64,000 nt of DNA from Parapedobacter sp035556095. Its GTDB lineage: Bacteria; Bacteroidota; Bacteroidia; Sphingobacteriales; Sphingobacteriaceae. Positions within the stretch are counted from its first letter, which is position 1, and every line of letters starts with the position of its first letter. This document shows positions 55,017 through 63,912 of the stretch, piece by piece. The position numbers and the translations under genes are program-made. The notes beneath the pieces were generated by a model that made no database searches, had not been told where the DNA came from, and was given only the letters and a program-made list of their open reading frames with translations. The stretch spans positions 62,001 through 126,000 of the forward strand of contig NZ_DATMFT010000021.1 of NCBI RefSeq assembly GCF_035556095.1. Direction: 5' to 3'.

Positions 55017-56030
55017 TTAGAGCGATCCCGGACGATAAGCAATCGCCTTCGGTCGATGGCCATAATATTTTAGAAAGGCATTGGAAAAATGGGAAATATC
55101 CCGGTACCCTACTTTATACGCCACTTCACTAACGGTGTGACCACCATCTTTCAACAAAGATAGTGCTAATTTCATTCGCTTTTGGATGACGTATTGGTAA
55201 ACTGTTTGGTTGTAGAGGGATTTAAACCCTACCTTTAACTTGTATTCATTCAACGTCACCATTCTGGCCAACTCGGCGATGAGTGGTGGTTTAGCAAATC
55301 GCTCATCTAAAATACGCTTTGCCTCGCTGAGTTTGTCCATATCGGAAGGCTGCAACAGTGAACCTGCCTTTTTCGTGTGTTCTTGGTCGTGATATAAGAA
55401 ATGTTCCAGTTGAATGACTAACAGCTCCTTGATTTTCGTTTCGAGCAGGAGCCGGGGTAGTAGGCCCGACCGGTTGGAGGTAATGATTTCAGCCAAAACA
55501 CGCTTAATAGCCGGTGTGACGGCTAAACGGTCGGGCGAAAAATATGTATGTTCTCTTTTGCGTACCTGGTTTACAAACTCTTTGTGGAGGGTTGATTCCC
55601 GACTGATTAATTGAAAATAGAAGCTTTCTGACAGAATAACGCAAACATAATGAATTTGCTGGCCGGCTGGCATCAGGTATCGACCATCGAAATTTGGTGT
55701 ATAAGAAATGGCATGGGTGGATAGCTTGGCTGGGTGTAACGGTGTGAGATTGTCCACTTCAAATGCGATGGAACCGCCCAAACCGAAATTAAGCATGATA
55801 TTGCTCCCCTCGACGCGGAAAATGTCTTCGGTATCTTCCGTAAAGCTCATCCGGCAATCGGCAATGATGAGTCCCGAGGTGGTTAGGTAGTGGGCCTCCA
55901 TGTATTGGACAAACGGATGCGGTAGGGTATTGATGCCTTCATCAAGAGCACTGTCGACAGCATAATCGTCTGCCACCTCCACGTTGTAAATCCAACCGGG
56001 CAATGTGGTGATGCGGGATGTGAGTTTCAT
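55017..56030 (-). CDS. AraC-family regulator 2 (siderophore-receptor type)
   Basis: A regulator of about 337 residues from ATG at 56030 (MKLTSRITTLPGW). An upstream start at 56114 would lie inside the promoter palindrome and is rejected. The N-terminal sensor (NIMLNFGLGGSIAFEV) precedes a double HTH (ELARMVTLNEYKLKVGFKSLY, VSEVAYKVGYRDISHFSNAFLKYYG), the PchR-like layout also seen in regulator 1. It is divergent from receptor 2 and followed one base later by the DUF2218 gene. Confidence 0.85.
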   Translation of the reverse strand: MKLTSRITTLPGWIYNVEVADDYAVDSALDEGINTLPHPFVQYMEAHYLTTSGLIIADCRMSFTEDTEDIFRVEGSNIMLNFGLGGSIAFEVDNLTPLHPAKLSTHAISYTPNFDGRYLMPAGQQIHYVCVILSESFYFQLISRESTLHKEFVNQVRKREHTYFSPDRLAVTPAIKRVLAEIITSNRSGLLPRLLLETKIKELLVIQLEHFLYHDQEHTKKAGSLLQPSDMDKLSEAKRILDERFAKPPLIAELARMVTLNEYKLKVGFKSLYNQTVYQYVIQKRMKLALSLLKDGGHTVSEVAYKVGYRDISHFSNAFLKYYGHRPKAIAYRPGSL

Positions 56031-56101
56031 TGCTTGGCTTAATATTTCCTTTTTTACAAATAATAATACCAATTGCGCAACCTTCGAGAGGTGTGAGCAT
56101 G

Positions 56102-56119
56102 TACTTTTGCGCAAAAGTA
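56102..56119. promoter_or_regulatory. Divergent face-to-face promoters, palindrome TACTTTTGCGCAAAAGTA
   Basis: This perfect 18-base palindrome contains TACTTTTG, a -7 element, on each strand: 56102-56109 for receptor 2 and 56119-56112 for regulator 2. TTGCGCAA inside it recurs at 56073-56080, and TAGTCTAAATA at 56128-56138 repeats the motif near the first receptor. No good -33 box is present, as expected for promoters that need an activator. Confidence 0.6.
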
Positions 56120-56142
56120 TTTAAAATTAGTCTAAATAGTAA

Positions 56143-58566
56143 ATGAATATGGGAGAATGTTACGTGGGCTGGCGTTTATCGCACTTGTTGGTTGTCGGAT
56201 GGGTCTGCGTGGTTGGACTGATGCCCGTTTTGACCCATGGGCAACAGCATGATGTTACGTTAAGTGGTGCCGTTGTTAATGAAGCTGGCGATGCATTGCC
56301 TGGGGCTACCATCTATATCAAAGGGAGCTCGTTTTCGGCAACTACGGCGGAAGACGGCGGGTTCCACCTTCGGCTACCTCAGGGCGCCCACCGTATTATC
56401 TGCTCGATGGTGGGCTATCGGCAGCAGGTGCACGTGTTGACGCTCGAACGGGACCAGCGGCTTGAGCTGGTGCTGGTCCCTGCTGAAGACTATCGGCTGG
56501 ATGAAGTGGAAGTCACCGGTAAATCGGCCATCACTGAAGTTAGGGAGTCACCATTCAATGTGGTGGCGTTGGATGCCAAATCGTTGTATAACTCCACGTT
56601 GGACTTAGGGAAAATGCTCGACCGCGCGTCTGGCGTGAAGATTCGCGAAACGGGGGGTGTCGGCTCCAACATGTCCATTTCACTGAACGGTTTTACGGGC
56701 AGGCACATTAAATTGTTTATGGATGGCGTGCCCATGGAGGGGTTCGGGTCGGCATTCCAACTCAATAATATCCCGGTGAATGTGGCAGACCGTATTGAAG
56801 TGTATAAAGGCGTCGTCCCGATTGAATTCGGTGCCGACGCCATGGGCGGTGTGATTAACATCGTCACCAACCAAAGCGCCAACAGCTACCTCGACGTATC
56901 GTATTCCTATGGTTCATTCAATACGCATAAGACGAATATAAGCCTCGGGCATACCACCCGCGGTGGATTTACTTTCCAGTTGAATGCGTTCCAGAATTAT
57001 TCGGACAACGATTATAAGGTGCGAACAAGTGTATTGGATGTCCAAACGGGGAATTTCTCATGGGAGGAATATTGGGTCCGTCGCTTCAATGACGCCTACC
57101 AGAACGAGACCGTGATGGCCAAAGTGGGGTTCGTTGGTAAACCTTGGGCCGACCGTCTCTTGCTTGGTATTACATTGGGGCAGGAGCGCGCTGAAATCCA
57201 ACATTCGAATCTGATGAAAATCGTATTCGGTAAACGCGAGCGCAGCGGTACTACGGTGCTCCCGTCGCTGTCATACGAGAAGAAGGACCTGTTTGTGGAT
57301 AACCTGCACGTTCGGCTAACGGCCAACTACAATCGGAACTACAATCACAATATTGATACAGCTGCTCGGCAATACAATTGGTTCGGCGACTTCCGGGCTA
57401 CCCGCTATCTCGGCGAGTCAAGTTATACCCTTGGCGAATTCTATAATGACAATGTTTCCACCACGGCAAACATCACTTATGATATCAATGAAAAACATGC
57501 ATTCGCTGTGAACAATGTGATTACCGGCTATGAGCGGAAAAATGCGGATAACGTAGCGGTGCAGGATGTGTATTCGGCCATTGATACCATGCGACGGGCG
57601 AATCTGAAAAATGTATTGGGGGCTTCTTACCGCTACCGGCATAACGCAGCGTGGAATACCAATCTTTTCGGTAAGCATTATTACCAACGTGTTGTTGGTC
57701 CCGTCGATACTTCTACCGTTGCAGGTAACACGGCCTATGCAGAGCGTATAGAGTCGTTCGGAACCACGGGATACGGCGTGGCCACCACTTATTTTTGGGA
57801 TGATTTCCAATTTAAGGCGTCTATAGAAAAAGCATTCCGGTTACCGACAGACAATGAGCTTTTTGGCGATGAGGTGCTCGAAACCGGCAACACCACCCTC
57901 CGTGCCGAAAATTCCCTGAACTATAATCTCGGAATCAACATGAACAAGACCATCAGGGATGCCCATACATTATACGTCGATGTGAATGGATATTATCGAG
58001 ATATCAAGGATTACATCCAACGGCTGGTGGAGCAGCGGTATGGTACCGCGGGCTACAGCAACCACGGCCAAGTGCGCAATATTGGAATAGATGCGGAGGC
58101 GCGCTATTATTATCGAAACCGGTTCATGGTCGGCGGGAATGTAACCTATCAGGATATGCGAAATAAAGAACGTTATGCGTCGTCTACTGGCAACAGGCCG
58201 AGTGTTACCTACGACAACCGGATGCGTAATGTACCGTATTTCTTCGGCAATGCCGACGCCGCTTATTATGTGCACGACCTGTGGGGCAATGGCAATGTGC
58301 TGAGCCTATCGTATACATTCAATTTTGTCGGTGAATTTTTCCTCGATTGGGAGAGCCTCGGGAATCAAAATACCAAAGCAACACTTCCCCAGCAGATTTA
58401 TCACGATTTCAGTATGTCCTATATGCTTCAAGGTGGGCGCTATAACATCGCTTTTGAGGCGAGGAATTTTACCAATACAATACTCTACGATAATTTCAGC
58501 CTACAGAAGCCCGGACGGAGTTTTGCGCTCAAGTTGCGCTATTTTTTGAGGAAAAGGAATGGATAA
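56143..58566 (+). CDS. TonB-dependent receptor 2 (siderophore type)
   Basis: An 807-residue receptor: signal peptide (about 1-35), carboxypeptidase-like domain (about 38-115), plug (about 135-245: GGVGSNMSISLNGFTG, NNIPVNVADRIEVYKGVVPIEFGA) and barrel ending YDNFSLQKPGRSFALKLRYFL. It is the mirror-image counterpart of receptor 1 and shares its C-terminal motif. It is followed by a DUF4374 lipoprotein and a siderophore-binding protein, so it is probably an iron-siderophore receptor with a different ligand from receptor 1. Confidence 0.88.
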   Translation: MNMGECYVGWRLSHLLVVGWVCVVGLMPVLTHGQQHDVTLSGAVVNEAGDALPGATIYIKGSSFSATTAEDGGFHLRLPQGAHRIICSMVGYRQQVHVLTLERDQRLELVLVPAEDYRLDEVEVTGKSAITEVRESPFNVVALDAKSLYNSTLDLGKMLDRASGVKIRETGGVGSNMSISLNGFTGRHIKLFMDGVPMEGFGSAFQLNNIPVNVADRIEVYKGVVPIEFGADAMGGVINIVTNQSANSYLDVSYSYGSFNTHKTNISLGHTTRGGFTFQLNAFQNYSDNDYKVRTSVLDVQTGNFSWEEYWVRRFNDAYQNETVMAKVGFVGKPWADRLLLGITLGQERAEIQHSNLMKIVFGKRERSGTTVLPSLSYEKKDLFVDNLHVRLTANYNRNYNHNIDTAARQYNWFGDFRATRYLGESSYTLGEFYNDNVSTTANITYDINEKHAFAVNNVITGYERKNADNVAVQDVYSAIDTMRRANLKNVLGASYRYRHNAAWNTNLFGKHYYQRVVGPVDTSTVAGNTAYAERIESFGTTGYGVATTYFWDDFQFKASIEKAFRLPTDNELFGDEVLETGNTTLRAENSLNYNLGINMNKTIRDAHTLYVDVNGYYRDIKDYIQRLVEQRYGTAGYSNHGQVRNIGIDAEARYYYRNRFMVGGNVTYQDMRNKERYASSTGNRPSVTYDNRMRNVPYFFGNADAAYYVHDLWGNGNVLSLSYTFNFVGEFFLDWESLGNQNTKATLPQQIYHDFSMSYMLQGGRYNIAFEARNFTNTILYDNFSLQKPGRSFALKLRYFLRKRNG

Positions 58567-58591
58567 ATCAATGTACTAATATAAATAAAGA

Positions 58592-59863
58592 ATGAATATG
58601 AAACACGTTAGAACGAAGTATGGAACTGCTTGTATACTCAGTGCCGCCCTCTTGGCGATGGTTGGATGCAGTAAAAGTGAGAACCCCGGACCGGGCGATG
58701 GTAACGGAGAAGAACACGGTGAAAAATATTTTATTGCGGCTACGGCTGGCAGCAGCACGTATTTGCTTACGGCCAATGATCTCGGCGCTGGCACGGCAAC
58801 GATTGTCGGAAATGGTGTTGAAATCCCACGTACCTACAACATGTGGGTCAATAATGGCACTACTGCATCTGTAGGGCTTATCTACGCGCAAGGCGACCCC
58901 GGTATCGGTATTTCGTATGGATTGGATGCCAATGGTGTCTTGGCCCCGGTGGGCAACGAGTTCCAGATTACTTCGCGGTTTACTACCTACGGTGCATTTG
59001 ACAAGTATGTTATCACCGGTGTTAGCGGGCAGACGCTGACCGATGGCAAAACCGGTTCTGTCTTTAATTTCATCGATCTGGAGAACCATAACTCGATGAC
59101 ACAAAAAACGGTTGTGACGGAGAATTTCACGGGCAACGGCCAACAGGCAACGTTTTCGGGTATCGTCGATTTGGGCAACGGGGAGTTCCTTACCGGATTA
59201 GTCGTTTCGGAACCTAAGGACCCCAGCCAGGGTGGTGGCGGCAGTACCGGCCCAGTTACCCATCCAGACAGCGTATGGGTCGCCGCACTTGATGCGGACC
59301 TCAATGTGAAGCGGATTTATCGTGATGATCGGATCAGCTACGCTTCTGGGCGGTTCAAGTCACAGTATTATTCGCAGATTGCGAAGGCAGGGGATGGTAT
59401 GGTATACGTGTTTTCGGGTGCTTATGATGGCAATACCACCAAACCTGCAGGTGCACTGCGCATCAAAGGGGGCGCTACGGAGTTCGATGCCGATTATTAT
59501 TTCAATATCGAGGCGGAATCCGGGGGCTACCGTTTCCGTAAAGTGTGGCATATTACGGAAGATTATTTTCTGTTAGAGGTTTACAACGATGTTGAGTATG
59601 GCTCGTCTACGCCAGCAACGCAATATGCGGTCGTGAAGATGAAAGAAAAAACCCTCAAATGGGTTACACAAGGGTTTCCAGCGAAAAACGACATTACCGC
59701 TACTGGGCTCCCCTTTGCCGACAATGGAAAGATTTACTTCCCTGTAACCACTGCCTCAGCACAGCCTACCGTGTATGTAATCGATCCGGCAACGGCAACA
59801 GCAAAAGCAGGGTTGGTAGTAGAAGCTGAAGGCATTGCGTCTTTATCTAGGTTTACGTATTAA
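58592..59863 (+). CDS. DUF4374-like lipoprotein, partner of TonB receptor 2
   Basis: A 423-residue lipoprotein (lipobox MVGC, Cys26; start at 58592 or 58598) with linker KSENPGPGDGNGEEHG. The CSKSENP beginning is identical to the DUF4374 protein of receptor 1. The rest is a beta-propeller-like chain (GAFDKYVITGVSGQTLTDG, DSVWVAALDADLNVKRIY, GDGMVYVFSGAYDGNT). It lies 25 bases after the receptor and is likely its surface binding partner. Confidence 0.78.
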   Translation: MNMKHVRTKYGTACILSAALLAMVGCSKSENPGPGDGNGEEHGEKYFIAATAGSSTYLLTANDLGAGTATIVGNGVEIPRTYNMWVNNGTTASVGLIYAQGDPGIGISYGLDANGVLAPVGNEFQITSRFTTYGAFDKYVITGVSGQTLTDGKTGSVFNFIDLENHNSMTQKTVVTENFTGNGQQATFSGIVDLGNGEFLTGLVVSEPKDPSQGGGGSTGPVTHPDSVWVAALDADLNVKRIYRDDRISYASGRFKSQYYSQIAKAGDGMVYVFSGAYDGNTTKPAGALRIKGGATEFDADYYFNIEAESGGYRFRKVWHITEDYFLLEVYNDVEYGSSTPATQYAVVKMKEKTLKWVTQGFPAKNDITATGLPFADNGKIYFPVTTASAQPTVYVIDPATATAKAGLVVEAEGIASLSRFTY

Positions 59864-59930
59864 CTGAAAATAATTGGCCGATTAACCATCAAAGGCTCCA
59901 TCTGATGACTGAAAATAAAAAAATAAACAG

Positions 59931-60878
59931 ATGAAACGATATATATCTTATTTGTGCACCGCGGCTGTAATGCTCACAGCACTGTTTACACTCTCCGTAT
60001 TCGAGGCTGCGGCCAATAACGATGAGCTCATCACCATCAAACATCGCCTCGGCGAAACCAAGGTGAAAAAGAATCCCGAAAAGGTTGTTATATTTGATAT
60101 CGGCTCTTTGGAGACCTATCATGAACTAGGCATACCGGTTGCCGGTGTGACCAACAGCGTGCCAGCCTATCTGTCGGAATATAAAAGCGACAAATACGCC
60201 AAATTGGGAAGCATCAAAGGGCCGGATATCGAAGCACTTACCGCTTTTGCACCCGATTTGATTATCATCTCCGGTCGGCAGTCGAGTGCTTATGACCCGT
60301 TAGCCATGATTGCACCGACGATTTTCTTGGGCGTTGACACAAAAGATTATTGGAGTAGCTTCGAGACCAATGTGCGCCATATTGCGAAGATACATGGCAA
60401 AGAGGCGATGGCAGAGCAAAAGCTCGCTACCTTGCGTCAAAAGCGGGACTTGGTGACTGAAAAGACGAAAGATGATACCAACAAAGGTTTCACGATCCTG
60501 CACGTGCGTGGCGGCCATACATCGTACGGCAGCGGGTCGCGCTTCGGTTTCATCCACGACGTGTTGGGCGTACGCCAAGCGTTAACGGACTTGGATGACA
60601 CCACGCATACGGGTCATCGGTTTAAAGTAGGCGATGGGCTGGTGGAAAAAGCGAACCCCGATTACCTCTTCCTAATTGACCGTGATTCGGCAGTGGGGGG
60701 TGAAAAGAAACCCACCGATGAGCTGCTGAGTGCCGAGCTGAAAGCAACGCCTGCTTACAAAAACGGTAAGGTGGTTACCCTGCCCGGGAATATCTGGTAC
60801 GTATCTGGCGGAGGATTGATTTCCGTGGATAAGAAGATAACCGACGTTGGTGAGCAGCTTTACGGGCTGCGTTTTTAA
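59931..60878 (+). CDS. Siderophore ABC transporter substrate-binding protein (FatB/CeuE/YclQ-like)
   Basis: A 315-residue periplasmic protein: signal peptide (about 1-28), then the class III binding fold with VKKNPEKVVIFDIGSLETYHELGIPVAGVT and LTAFAPDLIIISGR, typical of FatB/CeuE-type siderophore binders. Conserved GGHTSYGSGSRFGFIHDVLG is also characteristic. It has no permease gene on the same strand; the nearest permease and ATPase are on the opposite strand. It ends at a strong terminator. Confidence 0.85.
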   Translation: MKRYISYLCTAAVMLTALFTLSVFEAAANNDELITIKHRLGETKVKKNPEKVVIFDIGSLETYHELGIPVAGVTNSVPAYLSEYKSDKYAKLGSIKGPDIEALTAFAPDLIIISGRQSSAYDPLAMIAPTIFLGVDTKDYWSSFETNVRHIAKIHGKEAMAEQKLATLRQKRDLVTEKTKDDTNKGFTILHVRGGHTSYGSGSRFGFIHDVLGVRQALTDLDDTTHTGHRFKVGDGLVEKANPDYLFLIDRDSAVGGEKKPTDELLSAELKATPAYKNGKVVTLPGNIWYVSGGGLISVDKKITDVGEQLYGLRF

Positions 60879-60902
60879 GTTAGCGGTACGGAAGCCATAT
60901 TT

Positions 60903-60934
60903 GGGGATGTCGTCAGTCGGCATCCCCTTTTTTT
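60903..60934 (+). terminator. Rho-independent terminator after the siderophore-binding protein gene
   Basis: GGGGATG (60903-60909) and CATCCCC (60921-60927) form a perfect stem followed by seven T residues (60928-60934). Confidence 0.85.
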
Positions 60935-60947
60935 GTTCGGTTGTTTT

Positions 60948-61727
60948 TCAGCACTCCCCATCCACGATCAGGTTCGGCTGGCCCTGGCTGCAATCTTCTA
61001 CGCGAACACGTACGCCGTAAACCGATTCGATAACTGCCGGTGTAATTGCTTCTGTAGGGGCGCCTTGACTCACAAGCTCACCGTGATGCATCACCACCAC
61101 TCGATCTGCCCAGCGCATGGCCAGATTAAGATCGTGTAAGACCATCACGACGATACGCCCGTCTTGGGCAAACGAACGGGCCAAACGCATCACCTTCAAT
61201 TGATGCCGCAGATCGAGCGCACTCGTCGGTTCATCCAGCAGCAGGATGTGTGGTTCGCGCACTACACTCCGTGCTAGGCTAGCCATCTGCCGCTGGCCGC
61301 CGGACAGTTGGTTAAGGGGCTCAAGGGCGAGGTGGGCTATCCCGATACGCTCCAGTACCGAGATGGCACGGTGGTGAAGGTGTTCGTTATTAACTGTTGC
61401 GGCATCAAGGGGCGACGCTTTCAGGGCACTGATAACGGCCTCCATCACCGAGAGGTTGATGTCGGTTGGCACGCTCTGCGGCATAAAGCTGACATACAAT
61501 GCCCGTTTTTGGGGAGAAAGTGTGGTTAGCTCGTGTCCTTCGTACCGAACGGACCCACGGGCATGCAATAGACCGGCTATTGCCCGTAGCAGCGTTGATT
61601 TGCCCGCCGCATTGGGGCCCGTAAGCACGGTTACTTCACCGCTTACCAATGGTGGGAGCGTGAGGCCATCAATCACCTTTTTCTTGGGGTAGCCCGTATG
61701 GATATCGTTAACTTGGAGTGTTGCCAT
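60948..61727 (-). CDS. Iron-siderophore/haem-type ABC transporter ATP-binding protein
   Basis: A 259-residue FecE-type ATPase. Walker A is GPNAAGKSTLLRA, the signature LSGGQRQMASLARS and Walker B ILLLDEPTSALDL, with the switch His in VVMVLHDLNLAM. It follows the permease gene by 12 bases in the operon binding protein-permease-ATPase. Cytoplasmic side of the inner membrane. Confidence 0.93.
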   Translation of the reverse strand: MATLQVNDIHTGYPKKKVIDGLTLPPLVSGEVTVLTGPNAAGKSTLLRAIAGLLHARGSVRYEGHELTTLSPQKRALYVSFMPQSVPTDINLSVMEAVISALKASPLDAATVNNEHLHHRAISVLERIGIAHLALEPLNQLSGGQRQMASLARSVVREPHILLLDEPTSALDLRHQLKVMRLARSFAQDGRIVVMVLHDLNLAMRWADRVVVMHHGELVSQGAPTEAITPAVIESVYGVRVRVEDCSQGQPNLIVDGEC

Positions 61728-61739
61728 GCGCCGGTCCTC

Positions 61740-62786
61740 CTAACGTCTTCTTTTGTTCAAAATCAAAGCTACAAATACGGGTACGCCGATCAGTGAGGTC
61801 ACAATGCCCACAGGCACGATGGCGCCCGATAGGATAGCCTTGCTGATAATCGATGCCAATGACATGATCAGGGCTCCCGATAAAATACTTGCGGGGAGTG
61901 AAAACCGATGGTCTTCGCCGATAAGCAGCTTAGCGATATGTGGACCTACCAAGCCGATGAACCCGATGGTACCTACGAAAGCGGTGGCTCCCGCTGTGAG
62001 TAAACTGATACGTATCAAGGAAAGGAAGCGCAGCCGTTTCACAGCAACGCCGAAACTTCGGGCACTTTCCTCACCGAGTCGCAATGCCGTGAGCTGCCAT
62101 GCCGATGCCAATGAAAATGGGGCGATTACAGCGAACAATCCGAAGAGGAGTGGGATATTGTCCCAATTCGCTTTCGTCAACGAGCCAAGGCTCCAGAAAA
62201 TAAACTGTTGCAAGGCTTCGGCACTGGCTAGGTACTGCATGATGCCTGTGAATGCATTGAACAGGAACACCAGTGCAATGCCGAAAAGCACCAAGCCTTC
62301 GGGGCCTGTGCCGCGCAACGAAGACAACGCCTGCAATAGGAGCGTTGCCCCGAAGGCGAACAGAAAAGCGTTGACGACAATCATCCAGTCGCCACTGGCC
62401 CCGGGTATGCTGAACCCGATTACGATGGCCAGCGCGGCACCAAACGACGCTGCGGCAGATACGCCCAGTGTAAACGGGCTAGCCATGGCGTTATTCATGA
62501 TGGTCTGCATCTCGCATCCGGCCAGCGATAGGGCAGCGCCCACCAATAATGCCATGATGGCATAGGGCATCCGGACTTCCCAAACGATTACCCGGGTGGA
62601 GAGGTCAACGCTTTCCGGCGAAAAAATAGCCTGCAATACACCGGCGAATTCGAGTGTCGATGGGCCAACAGCGATGTCAACGAGAAAGGACAGAACAGTG
62701 GCTACAGCCAGTGTGGCCAGTAATGTTCCGCGTTTAATAAATTGTTTGCGATACCCTTTTTCAATGACCGCGGTTGATGGATACAA
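61740..62786 (-). CDS. FecCD-family ABC transporter permease
   Basis: A 348-residue membrane protein of the FecCD/BtuC family with about ten helices. Characteristic are VWEVRMPYAIMALLVGAALSLAGCEMQTIMNNAMASPFTLGVS, here cited in part, GTIGFIGLVGPHIAKLLIGEDHR and IPVGIVTSLIGVPVFV. It begins ten bases after the binding-protein gene. The permease probably forms a homodimer, since no second permease gene is present. Confidence 0.92.
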   Translation of the reverse strand: MYPSTAVIEKGYRKQFIKRGTLLATLAVATVLSFLVDIAVGPSTLEFAGVLQAIFSPESVDLSTRVIVWEVRMPYAIMALLVGAALSLAGCEMQTIMNNAMASPFTLGVSAAASFGAALAIVIGFSIPGASGDWMIVVNAFLFAFGATLLLQALSSLRGTGPEGLVLFGIALVFLFNAFTGIMQYLASAEALQQFIFWSLGSLTKANWDNIPLLFGLFAVIAPFSLASAWQLTALRLGEESARSFGVAVKRLRFLSLIRISLLTAGATAFVGTIGFIGLVGPHIAKLLIGEDHRFSLPASILSGALIMSLASIISKAILSGAIVPVGIVTSLIGVPVFVALILNKRRR

Positions 62787-62796
62787 ATCTTACTCC

Positions 62797-63909
62797 CTAT
62801 GGTTTCAATTCCGCAAAGTAAACACCTTTAAGCGGTACAGCCAAAAATCTTTCGTTTATTTCTTTAAGTACCCCGTGCGGTTTCAACTTACCGAATAACT
62901 CGGGGTGTGTCCATTTAGCTAGGGCTTCGACAGCAGCGATATTAAGCGGGGAGTCGTAGAAAAGATGCCACATGGCGTAAACTCTGTTTTCTTTGATGGC
63001 ACTGAGCGGGCTGACCACAGGGCGTGTTGCCAACTTGGCAAGGCTTTCCTGTGTTTGGTAGGTGAACACATTTTGGCCGATCACAAGCCCTTCTTCGCCG
63101 GGCGTAGCGATTCCCGTTGCAATGTAGACATCGGGCTGCTCACTGATGACATATTCCATGTTCAGCGTACCCACCTCACCCGGCAGGATGGTGCCGATGT
63201 TATTGCCGCCGACAAATTCGATATACTCACCCAGGTTGCCTTTGCCTGGCGAACCTGGAGGTACAGCACCACGAATCATCTCCATGTACACCTTGGGTCT
63301 TTTCAAGTCCTTGTGTCTGGCTAATGTACCTTGGATGTGGTTCATCCGCCGGTTATAGAATTCCACGAAAGCATTTGCTTGTGTTTCCCGCCCCAGCACC
63401 TTGCCCAGTAGTTCCATGCTCGGTACCGTGTTTTTGAAGGGGTGGAGCCGGAAGTCGATAAATACGATGGGGATGCCTGCGGCTTCTAATTGGCGGATGA
63501 TGTCCGCGGATTTAGCATCGGGTCCATGCGAGCCGGCACCAAATATGGCCAGATCGGGTTTTAATGAAATAATCTGTTCGGTAGAGACCGTTTCTTTACC
63601 CGAGGTACCAATAAGAGGTATGTTGTCCAGCGCGGGGAAGTGCTTGCGGTAATCCTCATATAGCAATCCACCCGACTTAGCAAAGTCGCCCGTCCAACCT
63701 GCGGTAATCGCTACCGGGTCTGGCACGAGCAGGCTGAGGGTAATTAGTTGGCGCCCTTCACCGAGGATAACCCGTTTTGCCGGCTGTGGGATAGTCACTT
63801 CTCGGCCGACTACATCGGTAACGGTGATGGGCTGAGCCTGAAGTTGTAAAAAGCAGGCAACCCCTACAAGGAGGGCTGCCGCTTTTAACGTTATTGGATG
63901 TTTTCCCAT
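62797..63909 (-). CDS. Iron-complex ABC transporter substrate-binding protein
   Basis: A 370-residue periplasmic binding protein (signal peptide 1-25 ending LQLQAQ) of the FepB/BtuF-like class III type: DVVGREVTIPQPAKRVILGEGR, ISLKPDLAIFGAG, IVFIDFRLHPF and EFVGGNNIG. It starts the permease/ATPase operon. Sequence class differs from the binding protein at 59931, so the one permease may serve two binding proteins. The start is four bases from the stop of the partial gene upstream. Confidence 0.9.
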   Translation of the reverse strand: MGKHPITLKAAALLVGVACFLQLQAQPITVTDVVGREVTIPQPAKRVILGEGRQLITLSLLVPDPVAITAGWTGDFAKSGGLLYEDYRKHFPALDNIPLIGTSGKETVSTEQIISLKPDLAIFGAGSHGPDAKSADIIRQLEAAGIPIVFIDFRLHPFKNTVPSMELLGKVLGRETQANAFVEFYNRRMNHIQGTLARHKDLKRPKVYMEMIRGAVPPGSPGKGNLGEYIEFVGGNNIGTILPGEVGTLNMEYVISEQPDVYIATGIATPGEEGLVIGQNVFTYQTQESLAKLATRPVVSPLSAIKENRVYAMWHLFYDSPLNIAAVEALAKWTHPELFGKLKPHGVLKEINERFLAVPLKGVYFAELKP

Positions 63910-63912
63910 GGT

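Noticed and set aside
55017..56114. Regulator 2 starting at 56114
   Set aside because: This start would lie inside the promoter palindrome at 56102-56119 and would add 28 residues without family similarity; ATG 56030 fits better.
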